Shown piece after piece: positions 12,101 to 27,100 of a stretch of DNA of 64,000 bases (its first letter is position 1; every line of letters begins with the position of its first letter). The stretch lies in the NCBI GenBank assembly GCA_013398295.1, contig VZSF01007823.1, positions 250,942-314,941 on the forward strand. Reading direction: 5' to 3'. Both the position numbers and the translations under genes were made by a program. The notes under the pieces were generated by a model that saw only the letters and a program-made list of their open reading frames with translations, was not told the origin of the DNA and ran no database searches. This DNA is from Chionis minor (lineage: Eukaryota > Chordata > Aves > Charadriiformes > Chionididae).

Positions 12101-15100
12101 TCCTCTCAGCACAAGCCTCCCTGCAAGACCAGGTGGCACGTGATCGTCCTTGTAAAGCGTGTGGATCGGCTCCCACCTGAGCCATATAGGTGGACTCAGT
12201 TTTACGCTATGTTTTTATGGGAAGAGAGCTTGGGACAAAAAGGAAGCAAAGACTGGGTAGCAGGCAGTCACTGGTGTGAGGAGCTGAGGCAGCTTTTGGG
12301 AATAGCTGACAAGCAGACTGGTCTGGAAGCTAACACAGAGAGGGCAGTTACAGGAAGGTGATGGAAAAATTCTGTATCATCTTTGTTCAGATGTACAACT
12401 GAGAGACAGCTTAAGCTTCCTGTTAAAGCTTCTCTTCCAAGATATGCATATAGCAGCCTGAGTACTCTTCAGAGGAGAAAGATTTCTTTTGATTCAAGCC
12501 AGCTGGCCCTACAAAGAGCTTCATGCTCTACCCCTTCCTGCCCCTCTCCTGTACAAATGTACCGCAACAGGAGGCATGACTTTTCACCTCTGTAGAAGCT
12601 CAACTGCTATAGCTGCTGACCATGATTAATGTATTCTACCTGACTTGAACTAGCCTTGGCAACAGCCTTTTTCTTTTTCTTTTATTTTTTTTTTCTTTTT
12701 AATGAGCTGGTTTTAGAGTCCTAAAATGGACTTGAGTGACTTTAAAGCTGACGTTACGTCATTCAAAAGCTTTTGCTCTTTGGCAGTCATGAGATTAGTA
12801 TAAACAATGTGCATGCGTACTCAGCTGCTTTGCCCTACAAGCAGGGCAGAGCAGTCACCTGTATTTTTGTCGTTGACTGTTAGACAAAACATATTGTAAC
12901 ATTTTCAAGAATACTACTAAAAATCACTTTCAAACTGTTATCATACAATGTCAGTTATGCACTTGGATCACATAATAGATTGTGCTTTTGCATTCTAATA
13001 TTTCCAGTATTACAAGGATATTTTTCTTAAATTCAAATCTTCATATGATTTTCTTGGCATGTTTCCTATTCTGCTCTCCTGTGGCTGATAATGTAAACTT
13101 GCCAAGGAACGTCATATGAGAATTATGAGTACAGAATTGTAGAGCTCCATATAATGTATTTATTTTGGTTTTTAAAAATGCTGTTTACAACATAATAAAG
13201 AATCCTAACTCAGATGTCCAGACCAAAGCATATGTTATTGCCTTTGAGAGAAGGGTTATGCTATATACTTTAATATTATACCATTTTCAAAATGCTTCTA
13301 GAGTTCTTTGATTAGAAAATACCTTATTCCAACATTGTATGTCCCTTCCAACTGAAAAACTCTCCTCTNCTCCAATGACAACTGAAGTAAAAATTTCTTA
13401 TTAAACTTTGGGATGTAGTTTCACAAAAAAATTGAGACTCCAAATAACAAAATAAAATAAAATACTTGTACATACCAGTGCCTACCAGAAGTAATTAGGA
13501 TTTGAGAATTTACAAATTATTCTTTAAATTTTACAAGTTGATTGATGGCAGTCCCCTGCCACTTTTGGGAAGCTTTCCCTCTAGCTGTAAATACTCTCAC
13601 TGCTATGATATGTTCTATTTATCTCATGATTGTAGTCAAAAAAAAACCCTGCAACTTCTAACAGAAACCTACACTTTCCCCGCTATGCGTGATTTTGTGA
13701 ATCACGTTTTTCAACTCCTTGACTGACTGTAAACATCAGATTGCTTGTGTAGCCTTTCAGAAGTAGAGAGGTGGTTTTTTTTCTTCATTCGTTTACATTT
13801 TTTTTGGTGAATCTGAATGTAGCACCTGGGATAGAAGTAATAATTTTTTTACTACATATGATAAACGCACAGTTCTTTTTTCCAATTTGATGCATCTCCA
13901 TTTGGGATATCTCACAGGAAGCACATGCCTTCTCTTCAGCTGATTGGCATCATTGTGGTACAAGGTGTGGGATTAAGTTCTCAGGACAAGTTTTTTAGGA
14001 CAGCAAGCATACATTGATATTCAGTGCCAGTTTCTTTCATCACCTAAAAATTATATTGTAGTTTATTAAATATTGCATTTCTATTTTTTAAAAAAAGCTG
14101 GTTTTCCAATTAATGGGATGGAAAACCAAGTAGAACACTAACAAGATAACCTTATGATTATTTTCTGGTTTTTTACATAGCATGTGCATACTTAATACTA
14201 CATTTATTCAAGCTTTTGTTGCACACCAGAACCATTTGGAGGTTTTGTGTGCCTGGCTTAGCCCTGTTATACGTAGCTGCTTTTCACTCTTGCAGTCAGC
14301 TCCTAAGTTCACCAAGTGTTGTACATGTACTTCAGTAAAGGAGTCGTTTGCTGGAATGGTGTGAAAAATCAGTTCGTCCACCATTTTAAAGCTTTCTCAT
14401 TAGTTCCATGCTTACTGAATTTAGCTTGTGTGCATTAAAAATTTGTGAAGGAAACAGATGTTCCAGGTCTCTATCATGTCTTTTTTGCAATTTAAGTATA
14501 GACCTCTAATTCACATTTGTTTTCTCAAATAAGAACTTTTAGCTAAACTGAGCAATATACATTATTTTCCACATAGAGCATCAATATTCAGTGTTTTGAA
14601 TTTCTGTTTAACTACATTTTTATATTTGTCACAAATCATTCAGGACACTACTGTTGAAGGGACAACATGCAGTACACCTTCTATTGTTCTTCCAGAGAAT
14701 GCTGTTACGTCAGATGTAGAAATTGATAAAAATCTGGTTAACAGGTACTATATATTACCAATCTATGCATAAATTGTACAGTAATTCCAGGAGCTGTGTT
14801 TCTAAAATACTGCTTTGAAATGTATACTGTAGAAAAATATTATTGATATATCTGGATTTGTAATTTGATTGTATAGTCTTTGCATTTTAATGTTGATTTT
14901 TTGGATGTAGGAAAGTGAGGGGAGACAGGAATATAACAATAAAAAAGTAGAGTTTCATATCCTGAACCTACCAATCTGACTCTGTATATTTTAAATTTAC
15001 ATTAACTTTCTTACCTTTCAGAATAGCATAATTTGAAACTAAACCAAAAATGTAAATTAAAGTTTTGCATAATTTGGACTAAAACCTGTAACTTTTGAAG

Positions 15101-18100
15101 TCTGTCCTTTTTCTAGCAAATAAAATAGGGCCTGGTGAGGAAAAAATTGCTTGGTCAAATCCTTTTGTACACACATAGTGGTGTGCATGTGTGTGCTACA
15201 ATTGTACACCTACTACAAAGATGATGGATGGTTGGATTCCTCACGTTCTTTGCATGGCAATGCACAATACTGTCCTTCTGTCCAAATTTTAACCTTTACT
15301 TAAACCCAGTCAACGAGCAAATGACACCAAAAAAAGTACAACAGAGCATTTTTCTGTTTACTGAAGTATTCCCCCCCATTGAATTTTTTCAATTCAGTAG
15401 CTATATCCCTAATTCTGGTCTACTAATTATATATGTACAGCAGTAGTGCTGTCTTTAATTGTATAAATATTTCCACTGAACTAATAAGACTGTAGTCCGA
15501 TGTAGAGTTAGGAAATTAATCCTTGTAAGGCTTTAAAAAAAATAGTTTTTTAAATAGTAAAGATGTAAGTTCTTCAAGGTATGCTCAGCCATCAGTGTTG
15601 ACTCTAGCAAATGGATATATCTTATGTCCAATGTCTGTGTTGTCTGTTCCCTTCTTGAATTAAAGAACTAGCTATATTACCATCTTATTACAATATTCTT
15701 ACTATCATGCTGAAAAATAGACATTGTAGCAATAATATTTGCAATCTGTTGTAATTGTTTTGTCTATTGAAAGGAAAATGCAGCAGCAAACTATGCCGTT
15801 TTAAAAAACAATCTGTTTATATGATCCTTAAGTTACTGAAGTGTGTTTTAATGAAGGAAGGTTTTTGGCAAAAGATGGGCTTGCAATATATGACAGTTTG
15901 TATAATGGGGCTTATTTGTGAGGGCACAGAATTTCCAAGGAAGGCTTATGGTCATAAAAATACTTTGCAATTTTTACTAATAGCTTTTGCAAGCATTTTA
16001 TTAATTTTTTATATTTAGCATTTCATAATTTTATGACCTGCTGAAAATGCTTATCTTCTTTTGACAGGTTTAGCGTATTACAGATATCTTTCATAATAAA
16101 TCTGCCTTCCAGTTGTATGCGTATTATCTTAGTATTGACTTAAAACACGTGCTGTTTTACATAACTTAAGGTGATGCTGGTGAAGCTACTGTTACTGTAT
16201 ATGGTTTCTTTCCTTACAAAAACTGTTGGTAGCCTGGTATTGCTGGCTAACTTTGTTTCATAGGATAGTATTCTGTGATATTAGAATATCATGATATTTT
16301 TAGCCAGCATCTTTAAAATTTTCTTCTAAAGCCAATTAAGATATGCTCAGTTGTTTTAAAGTCCTGAGTTGAAAGCGTTAAAATTGAGTTACTGGCCTTT
16401 ATTTTCTGTCTAAAAAACAGATGCAGCAAGTGTAGGCTTTTTTCCCAGCTCTCTTCTTTCCCTTCCTCCCTTGTATCTGTTCAGTCTTCCCTACTGTTTC
16501 AGTGAAGCTGCCAAAGAAACTTCTGTAGCACCTGGAAACTGGGATAGGACCACATTCCTGATCTTAAATAAAATAGGTATTAGTTGAAAATTCAAATAGA
16601 TAATGTTTCTAAGCTAGACAATTGGAAGAAATTAAATGTCTAGCTTGGATACTACAGTACAATGAGTTTTGACTCAGATGTTTGGGCCTGTTCAGGTAGA
16701 CAGGGCAAGAACACCGGCTTGAGGCTATTTATGTGAAAGTAAGCTCAGGAATGGAAATAATAATCCTGTTGGAAGTTGGAAACTTCAATTCAATTTTGAG
16801 TTGAATTAAGGTTATCTTCAGTCTTCTGATAAAGCATACTTCTTGACCTGGGATTTTTAATTTATTGACCTGCCATTAGACTCAAAATATGGGAAAAACT
16901 AATCAGAAAGTATTGATCATAAGTCTATACTATAATTTGCTTGAGTTTTTAAAGTGTACTTCACCAAACTTCAAGATTATTTAAGACTCAAAATTATAAT
17001 GCAGCCCTTTAAAAGCAGCATTATTGCTGCATCAGCATTTAATTTTCTGCAGTTATTTGAGACTTTCACCTGGTTTTCAATCTAGAAAGTTGTCATATTA
17101 CTATATGGGAGTGTCTATGTTGGAGCCTAAGAAATTATTTCAATTGTGAAACTTAGCTGAGGTAGCCCTAACAAATTACAAAGACTAAAATCTTGAATTT
17201 TTTGCAATTTACTGTATTTATATGAGTTTTAAGTCATAATAATGAACTAAAGAAATGTAGTTTTTCTAAGAAATTAAAAGTTTGCAGTATTTGAGGTTAT
17301 CAGCAAATGTCAGAGCTCCTGTGTGAGAGCAATTTCTGTAATTTTCCTTCTTTCTGCAATCTTCCTCCATTTCCAGTTGTTTGGAGATGGCAGGAACTGC
17401 AATAAAACCATTTTGCTTTCTTTTTTTTTTTTTAATCAAAGAAAAGTGCTTTCTTTTTAATGTTAATTTTTTACAGAGAAATAGAAGCATACTTCCATAA
17501 TTTTTCTTCATTTTTCTCTCTAGGCCTCGTAGTCCTCATAGGAGACATTCTAACCGTACCAGCAGGAATCCAACAAATTTGTTGACTTCTGTTGGTAAGA
17601 AGTGATTATTCATTTAAGCAAGGATGTTTCTCAGAAAATGTGACATAAAATAAAGACCTAAATATACAGTCTCACTGTATTGACTACAGGTTTTTTCCTG
17701 CGCATACTGTCTTATAATGCATGCACAGAGAATATTGTTAGCATGTTGAGTTGCGATCATGAGTTTGTGATCATAAGTGGATTACATGCAGACAGATCCA
17801 GGGAAATACGCATATAATTAGTTTCATAAAGTCGTTAAATTAGTGTGTTACTTTACTAGTTTAAGAAGGCTGGAGATACACGTGCTTAAAATTCTTGTAC
17901 GCAAAATACTGCTCAGTAATACTATTTTTGTTACTTTTGAACAATTGGAATTTTTTTAGCAGCTTAACAGACACTTAAGTTTTGAGTTATTTAGTTTGGC
18001 TATCATATTGGATTAGACCTTAAATGAAAACAAGCTAACCAGAGGAACATTTTCTTTATTTCTTCACTTGTTAATGAGTTTCTTACTACATAATTAGTTC

Positions 18101-21100
18101 TGTTTGGGTTTGGGTAGCTATCTGTGGAGTAAGTTGGTTTTTTAAGGGGAATAATGGTGTGGATGCAGATTTATGAGTACTACAAACTGAGATAAATATT
18201 CATCCTGTTAAGTCAGTGGCAAAGCTCCCATCAGTTCTTAGTTTTGGTATGTTTGCATTTGGATTGTTACTTGCCTCCATTTATATATTTTCTGTAAAGT
18301 AAAAGTTGAACAGAGCTGAAAGTATGATAGCAGTACATCTTTACATTGCATGTAAAGGATGAAGGAATAAGTATATGAGACCTCCTACTGAAATGCGGGG
18401 GGAATCTATCATTTAGAATAAATTTTTAAAGATATTTTTATCTTTACAACAATGTTACTTTCTCCCAAGCCATTAACTTAATTTGAGCCAATTATCACTG
18501 CTTTATGCTGTGCATGAAAATAGTTTTCTGTAAAATCATGGACTTGCATGGTCATTGCATACCTTAAAAAACCCAAAAAATACTGGTTTTGTAACAGACT
18601 TGAAACCAAGCTTATCAGGTGACTATTTTGATATTCCCAGAAGCTTTTAAAAGGAAGCACCCTTTCTGCTGTCACTAAGGAACCTAGTTTTTAGGCATCT
18701 TGAAATAGATGCTTCTGTATCTTTTTTTTTTTTTCTTTATTAAAGAACCAGCAAACATTGAAGCCCTGCTACATCTCTGATACTCAAAATATTCAGAATA
18801 AAAATTTTGTTTTATCAACTGAGATTGCCTTTAGTAATTGAGATTCTAATAAGGACTCTGATTAATAAGTCCTCTTTATGTGTTTTTATTAAGAAGCTCA
18901 GATGTGTGGGGTTGTTCTTGATAAATATATTGCACATAGGCACAGGGCTTCGTGGAGCATATTTCTGAATTTTCCAATAGCAAAGGACAGTCCTGACAGT
19001 TGCAGGAAATATTTCTTGTAAGCACTGATCTGCTGATGATAGCAGATCATGCATCCCTAGGGATGAAAATGGCTACAGCTAAGACTACGTTCCCTACATT
19101 ATAGGTACCTTTCTACTTTCTCTCATATAGGAGGTATTGCATAAAGAAAAGAATTAATTGGTACCTCTGAAAGTACCCAAACTCTCTCTACTATTAACAG
19201 GGTATACGCCGTATTTTTTTTCTTTCTGGTGGTCAAAACAGAGAGGCCAGAACCCTTTCTGGCAGAATGTAATGTATTACTATACTTCTCATTTTCCTTT
19301 TTGTGGATTTGTGAGGGTTAGCTTGCTGGAATTAATTTGATATTTGTGACACAACAAATACACAATAATAATTTTATACACCTGGGATCCTGGGGTAGTT
19401 TCGTACAAATAGTGAATTTAGCAGAACATCCTTAATATTGCCTTTTTCTTAATAAGATAATAACATATTTTATGTAAGTAGTATTTGCATTGTTGTACTA
19501 CTCAGCCATGCAGAGAGAAGGTGCTAACTATTCTTGCCAGTAACAGTGGAAATTAATCCTTACTAGTTTGTGATTCTGACACTTTTATAGCTGGGTACTC
19601 AGTTGCATTGCTATGCCTATAAAAACGTAGCTGAGAGAAAGCGCACAGAAGGATCATTAGCAGACTTCAAATAGTTGTGACTTCTCATGCATTTGCTCCA
19701 CTTTTGTGATTAGTCCTTTAAATTCATGAGTAAATTGTGTTTCTTGGCTGCTTGCATTCAAAGGGAAACTTCCTTTATATGTCCTATAAAACTAAAATGG
19801 AGATAAGATCCATGTAAATCAGCTCAGATCCACATAAGGGAACTTGGAACACTTAAAATCTATCCTGCTTGCCAACAGTTGATTTTAGAGGTAACGAAAC
19901 TTGTGGGAACCAAATAAAGTTATGGAACTATACTTACGGAAATGAGACTTATGCAAAAGAATGATTATCTTTCCATATTCAGAGATGCAGCAGCAAGAGT
20001 GGTTGTTCCCCCCTCTCCTAAATCTGGTATCCAAATTAGGACTTTATAATCTGGATGGGTGGACAACTGGACAGGTAAAATATTGGTAGGATAGTTTGGC
20101 TCTGAGGGTAGTGACTGATTGGTTGGTCTTATGCTCCCTAGACATTAGCAAAAGGAGAGGGTTCTTTGAAAGAAACAAACATTTCCAGATGTCATTCTGC
20201 TGAAGGCAGAGCTTTACTTCAAGCCTGCTTTGTGTTGCAGCTGCTCTGGCTGGCCTTTGGCTATGTCTTGAAACCCACTCAAGAAAATGAGTTGTGCTTT
20301 CCATCTTTATCAATGACTTGGAGGAGGATGGAGTGCACATTCATCAAATTAGCAGACAAAATCAAATTGGGGAGATTAATATATGCCTGGGGGCAGTGCT
20401 GCAATTCAGAGAGACTTAGACAGGGTGAAGGAGATGGGATGCAGCAAGAGAAACTAAAGGGAATTCATGGGAAAAGAGAAAATTGCAGCCAAAGGGAAAG
20501 GAAATGGAAGTGGTGAAGAGGCAGAAGGCAAGGCAAATATGAAAAGGGAAAGATGCTGAGTATAGTGATGAAAACTTATTTCTAAAAGAGCATAGAAATT
20601 ACTGTGCCTTGCAGCTCTCCTCTTTTGGTGGCCCAAGGAAAGTGCCATGCGAGGTCCTTCTCAAATTTTCAACACACAAATCTTAGTGTAAAACAAAACA
20701 GGTATTTCATTAAAAGTAGATTGCAGCTTTACTGTTGATTCTGCATTTGTGGGAAAAGCTTTTCTATCTGCATAGAACAAAATCTTTATACTTCCAAACT
20801 CTGGACTTTATACTATAGATTATTTGATGGAATCACCTGTATGTTAAAAGTAGTGTGCATAAATCTTTACCAGGTGTTTGTGGTACCTTAGCCTTGAAAA
20901 ACTGGACATACAAAATCCATGGAAAAACTAAGTCTATGACAGAAATGCCATGACTCCTAGTTGAAATGGATCTAATGCCACTCTTACTGATAAATTAGAA
21001 AAATTGTATTGGGGACACAGCTATAAAAGCCAGTTTCACATATAAGAGCATCTTTCATCATAGTGACTTAATCTTGGCGGGTTATCTGTTAGACTTGCTC

Positions 21101-24100
21101 TAAACTTGAAGAATATAGTAATGTTAGACATGAGCAGATGTGAATATTTATTAAATGCAAGCGCAAAGCTAAATTAATAGATATGTTTTGTACTCGTTAC
21201 TCTGAAATGCCAAAACCTATCTGGAAATACTAGGTACAGCTCTAATTCTGATGCTTTCTACCTAGACAACAGTGGTCATGTGATTGATCTGGTAAACGAT
21301 CAGCTACCAGATGTCAAAATATCAGAGGAAGACAAAAAGAAGAACCTTGAATTACTAGAAGAAGCAAAGAAAGTAAGCGAGAGGTTTCTAATGCGCAGAG
21401 GCAGAAAGTCAAGAAGCAGCCTTCCAGAGTCACCGACAGGTAGATGCAGATTCTGAAAACAAGACTTCTACTTCAAAGATCTGCAAAGGCACATACAAGC
21501 ATCTACTGTAATGCATACATTGCTACTGTATACATACACTTTGTTAGTTTGAAGGTCAGAATCCCTCTGCCCTCCCCTCACAATTCCATATAAAACAGAA
21601 ACAACCAGTCTCTATATTCAGATGAGTGGAAGGTGGTTTAAAGTTTTTAGGTGCCTGAATGACACACTGCAAACACTGTAACAGGAAAGCATGAAGTATT
21701 TCTATTGGAATATAAAAAATGGTCACAAATTTCTGTTTGTGAGGATTTTCTTCCTAAAGTTCCTGTTGTATATAAAATGAAATTTTAATGGCAAGATTCA
21801 TACTGTTGAAAAAACAATCCCCCCAGATGTAATTATACAGACTTTTATTCTGAACATAGTCATAAACTAAGCTAAATGGACCAGATCCTCCTTTAAAAAC
21901 AGCAGAATAAAATATTTTGCTCTAGAATGTCAATTGAAATGATTTTTTTCCCCTCATAGGAAGTGTTTGAAAACTAGGACAAAATACTTTTTTTATCATG
22001 AAATAGGATTTTCATTTTGCTTTGAAATGCCAATTCAAAGCAAAGTTCTATCTTAAAATTGGTTTGACGCTTTCTGGAGGAAATTAAATTTTATTTTATT
22101 TTTTCTAAATTCCTTGTGAATCCTTTTTTTGTGTCTACTTCTCAGCAGAAAAATGAGGAGAATAAATATTCTGTATATCAACAGAACTATACTAGTTTGT
22201 GGCAGGTATACAAGGTAAAACCTGCTCTAAGTTCCTAATTGCCGAGTACAACTTGTCAGGTTCTGGACAAACATATGACTGATAACTGTGAGATTCATGT
22301 CTTAATCTTATCTGAATTTTTAAAATTCAGAAGCTACAAGCCTAGAAAGTAAAATTACCTTGTTTGTTTGTTTGTTTTTGTCTTTGTTTTAATGAAGCAG
22401 TTTCCCCTACACTTAGTCCTAAAGTTTCACCAGTAGCATCTCGGAGCAACTCTCTCACTCTTCCAGTTCCATCAGGTAAAATGATCCATGCAGGCTCAAA
22501 CTTCAACTTATGAAAGCTAACCAAAAACATACTTTTTAACATCTTTTGATGAGAAGTCAAAATCTGCAGATTCAAGCATCTCCTCCTGGATATGTCAAAG
22601 ATCATGAATGCCCACAATATGTATTTTTACATATATATTTTTTGTATTCTATTTTGGGTTGGGTTTTTTTGCCTGTGTTGCTGTTAGCTTACATGTTCTA
22701 TTTTTTTATTCTCTTCAATAATAGAGTTTTGAGAAGCTTTAATGATCTTTTCCTTACTCTATTTTAGATGTTTTTTTTTCTCCTTTTGAATGGTATTTTC
22801 CACATTTAAATTTTGTCCTTAATACATTAAGTGGAACTGTGCATGTATGTGCTTGCTAATGCTGTAGTAGTAAAAATTTTGAGCAAAACATCAGAATATG
22901 CCCTAATTATGTATGTGTCTTTCTAGGATCTGATGTGTGCACAACCGCTAGTGTCGAGTCAGTATCTCCAGGGCAGGTAAGAAAGAGCTGAATAATCTGC
23001 ACAGTAACCTGGTTATTACAGTACTATATTACACTATGCTGTCCTATTTGTCTCTGAGGAAACGGGGATATTTTGAGTACCATTTTATATACCAAGACTG
23101 GATTATTGATATGTTTTTTCTGCAGAGTGAGGGGCTAATAAATGTTAACTCTGAAGAAAAAATCTGTGAGGTAACGAGGCTGAAGGATCATAGAGAACTG
23201 TTAGGGGTAGAAAATGAAAAAAGATCCAATATAATCCTAATCTATGGAAAAAACTAATCCCTAAAATTACTTCATAAATAAATGTGACAAGCAGTGTAAA
23301 AATTAAGAGATTTAAAGTTCATCCATTGCCTATCTATGTAACTTTTGCAGCATAGATGTGAAAGGTAAGGCAACTTTTTCCTTCCATTTTTGCTAGAATA
23401 ACAGAACTGTGAAAGAGGATGACAGGCAAACTGCAGAGGTAAGTGTTTCATCTTCAGTGTTGAACAAAATCTGCCTGTTTGTCTTGGCACACGTGACTTA
23501 TTTATGTGATTCAAGAGGCTATAAGACTGTTCCCCCAGTGAAAAGAAAATTGATACTGCTCTAAGAAATTGTGAAGCACCTGCAAATAGAGTGGAGGACA
23601 ACGGTTACAGCTGGCCTTTACATCCTGTCATGCATCCGGCTCTAGCTCAATTAAAATCGATATACTAAATACCTTTATAAGTAAAGTAAAAATATCTACT
23701 GTAGTCACTTTGGTGTATGCTGGTGGTTTAGACAGACTTCCTCTTCCAGACCACTTTGACTCACTGGAAGAGGTAACTGTACCTCATATTCCACAGCACT
23801 GATGGGATGTTACTGTTCTGCACAACTATTGGTGGAGGAGTTTATATGAATGCTTCCTAATTTGTTTTAGGTAACATCAGATGGCCCTTTAAAGAGATTT
23901 TGCTGTGAGTGGATTAGGCAATACTTACAAAAACCAGTATGGCAACAGAATTTTGAAGCAGTAACTATAAAGGAGAGGAGTAGTAACATATCTAAGGCAG
24001 ACCCCACAGTTAGATTGTATATTTGCTCCCTTAAATTGCTGACACAGGTGCTCTTAGACAAAATACAGATTCTGTACAAAAGTAGCCAAGGTATAAGCAC

Positions 24101-27100
24101 ATATTCTTTTGCCAGTTCTCCTGTAAAGATTGCAGCCAAATTATAATTGTCCTGCACACAAAGAAGAGAGAAATTCCTATATGTGCTTTAACTTTGTGTA
24201 CAAGCCCATGTTTTTTTTCTCTGGGAGGTGAGGGACTAATGGAAAATAATCAAATAAAAGTAACAGTGCTATAAGATACAGAGTTAAAGGCATTTACTCA
24301 GACAAACCTTACATTAAGATGAAGAGAAACTTGGCTATATGAGGATCGCTGTAATGGACTCTGGAATTACATGAGGTTATCTCAAAAGTCAGAGAAGAGA
24401 CTCCCAGTTCAGTGTTCTTTCAAGTGCCTTTTAAAAATTATTTCTCTTGTCAACAGCACATGTTTAAAAGCAAATGTCACTGAAAAGGAAATGGCTTTTT
24501 ACACTGAAAATCTGTTCTTGGGTAGGGGAAAAGAGAAATTGGCTTTTGTTTCTCTGTTTTATGTGTGTCCCTCTACTTTCAGAACGCTGCAAAAGGATTA
24601 ACTGATCGAAGGCAGAATGATCAAAGAAAGATTTCTCAGGGAAGATTGGTTCCTCGTTCTGCTGGTTTTGAAAACTCCAAAGAGAAGCTCTCAGAACAAA
24701 AAGAAAACTTTGATCCACGTAAACATATGGATAGTTTACCTAAATGCTCCCCTTCAGGTGGTGATGGTGGCAGAATGTCTCTTAACACTTGCATGAATGT
24801 TTGTGAAAATGAACTTGGAAAATCGTTCCTCAAGAAAGCAAAAGAAAATGATGTTCCTTTAAGAACCCATTTACCAGGACCAGGAATAGGAAATACAGAC
24901 TCAAAGCTAAAAATTCCTGTTCCAGAAATGAGGGACCATAAGGTTTCATGTAAACCAGAATTTAAACTGTGTGGACTGCGTCCTCCTCTACTACGGGCTG
25001 TATCATGGGACAGCTTGGAGCCTGGACAGAAAGATAAAACACCATTAAAGTTACCATCTGAGGAAGATAAAAGCTTTGTTGTTGGTAATAAATCCGGCAA
25101 TCAATTAAAAGCATTCAAAGACCTTCAAATCCAAGTTCAGCCAGTTCGAATGCAGAAATTGACAAAGCTCAGAGAGGTGAGTCCTAGTCATCAGTTGTAT
25201 CCTGTTTTAAATTTATTTTCATACCTTACTAAACTTTCCACTTGCATAGCATTTTTTTTTTTACTGCCAGAAACACAGAAATATAGTGAGAAACAGTTTC
25301 AGCAAAATCAATACAGTATTATATCGTGTTTTCCTTTGCAACTTTAGTAAATTGTATCCTGTAACTAAATTCTATGAAGTTATTCTTAGTTCTCTTCAAA
25401 TATGCATCAACTGCAGTATGGTCTTCTCGCATGCACATATGCATATGCATATACTCTTGGCGCATGCAGGTTTTGGCCCCAGAAAAATACTGTAATACTG
25501 GTGTCAAGAAAGTACTAATTGCTTTCATTGTGACAGAAAGGTGAGTCTAAAACACAGTATCTCTCATTCTTTGCATCGTTTACGTGGCCTATAAACAGGA
25601 AACACTTGATTAACAATCATGTCATTTCTAAAGCATACTTGGGAGTAAAATGATCTGTTTTGATTTCTAAAGCAAATTTTAGATCTGAAGAATCCTTCCT
25701 TCCTTGGGATGTAACAACATCCTCTTTAAAAGGGTTATTTATCTTTTACTTTCTTTGCTTCCCTGTGCTATCCTTTTTCTGCTGCTTTGGAATTCTCCTC
25801 AGATCCACAGGCTGTCACAATATATCAACTAACTGACTGATTTCTGTATGAGTGGGCTGAGACCTGCTTATAAAAAGAAACCTTTAACTGAAGTTTGGAG
25901 ACAGTTACTATACTCTTGTTTAAGGGCTTACAAGCCTCTGCATATCATATACTATTTGTGAACTTTCTTTGGATTTAAAAATCACTTTTGCTTTGTTCAG
26001 TGAGTGTTTTTGAATCCTGTATTCCTTGATACTCTCCCTTCTAAGGGCAGCAGTCCTGTCATCCAAGAATACTAACCTTTGCTATAACATTATATTTGCA
26101 AGATCTCAGGGGACAGGAAATTGTTTTGGTATGATTTTTTGCTTATTGAACATTCTCAGAAAATATCTGAAAGTGTCCAGAGTTTTAAAACTGGGTGTCT
26201 CTGAGGGCAAGGGCAGGTAGAGGATGGCCAGACTTACATTTCCTAATTCCAACATGGTGCAAATATGTCAGCTTCTTGAAGGACAGACTTGGACTAAAAA
26301 ATCTACAAACTAATCCATTGTTAAATAATTGTCTAAGTGATTGGTAAAAATTCAGAATTGAACCCTAAGTATTAACTAGTGTATTGAAAAAAGTAGAAAT
26401 GTCGTGAAATGATAAAACACCTACCATGTGTGTATAGCAAAAATGACCTTTGAAAGAGAAGAAAAAAAAAAAAAAAGTAGTTACTTTCCTTAACAGCCTA
26501 ATAAAAATATTTTCTTTGGCTGTTAGTATGGTAAGATGAACATAGGGCTGACAGCTGAGGACCTCAAATTCTGCACTTGAGTTAATTCATTCCCATTGTA
26601 TTGCTTGGGAATGGCAGCTTAGTTATTCATCGTTTCCTCTTTATATAACACACACATTCTTAGCATATACGTACGGGAAGTTTTGATTATAGAGACACTT
26701 GAGCCATATAATTTTGGAAGTCCTAGAAGCAAAAAGAGAATCAGAAAATTGATAAGACATGACATATAATCCCAGTTAGGTGAGATTTGAACTCTGTCTC
26801 CATTGGGAATTGTCTACTTATAAACAAAAGCAGGTGTTTGTGAATGTTAAACATCTTTGAGAATATGAAAGTAGAAAATGAGGACATGATAGAAGCAGAA
26901 ATAAAATAACAGTGTTTAATCCTTGAGAGGACATTCTTCCCTACCAGTAAGGAATAGAGAGGGAGTAGAGTAACTTGTGGCTGTAGCATACTAAGCTTCA
27001 GTGTGAATAAATTCTACTGAATAAGTCAAAGTGACAAAGTCTTATATATCTGATTTTCTGAATTTTCTCTTCTTTCTGGGATACTCACTTGTTACTGTGG

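Larger units (their letters stand above)
9176..14643 (+). other. IRAG1: IRAG1 intron 1
   Basis: 5.5 kb. Holds three small A/T microsatellites, one ambiguous base at 13369 and a G+C-richer block at about 12000-12600 with no recognisable product. An exon-like open segment near 9603-9704 ends at a gtgggt donor but has no known homologue. Confidence 0.85.

Noticed and set aside
13369..13369. Ambiguous base n
   Set aside because: A sequencing ambiguity in an intron, not biology.
23750..23772. 23-nt micro-exon between strong-looking splice sites
   Set aside because: Its length is not a multiple of three and would break the frame between two phase-0 exons.
23877..24145. Possible IRAG1 exon after tttgttttag
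   Set aside because: Open for 89 codons in the right phase, but Cys/Trp-rich content is unlike IRAG1 linkers and the only donor candidate (gtgctc) is poor.
24636..25100. 154-codon minus-strand open frame
   Set aside because: Exactly antisense to the large IRAG1 exon 9, whose sense frame is conserved; a shadow.
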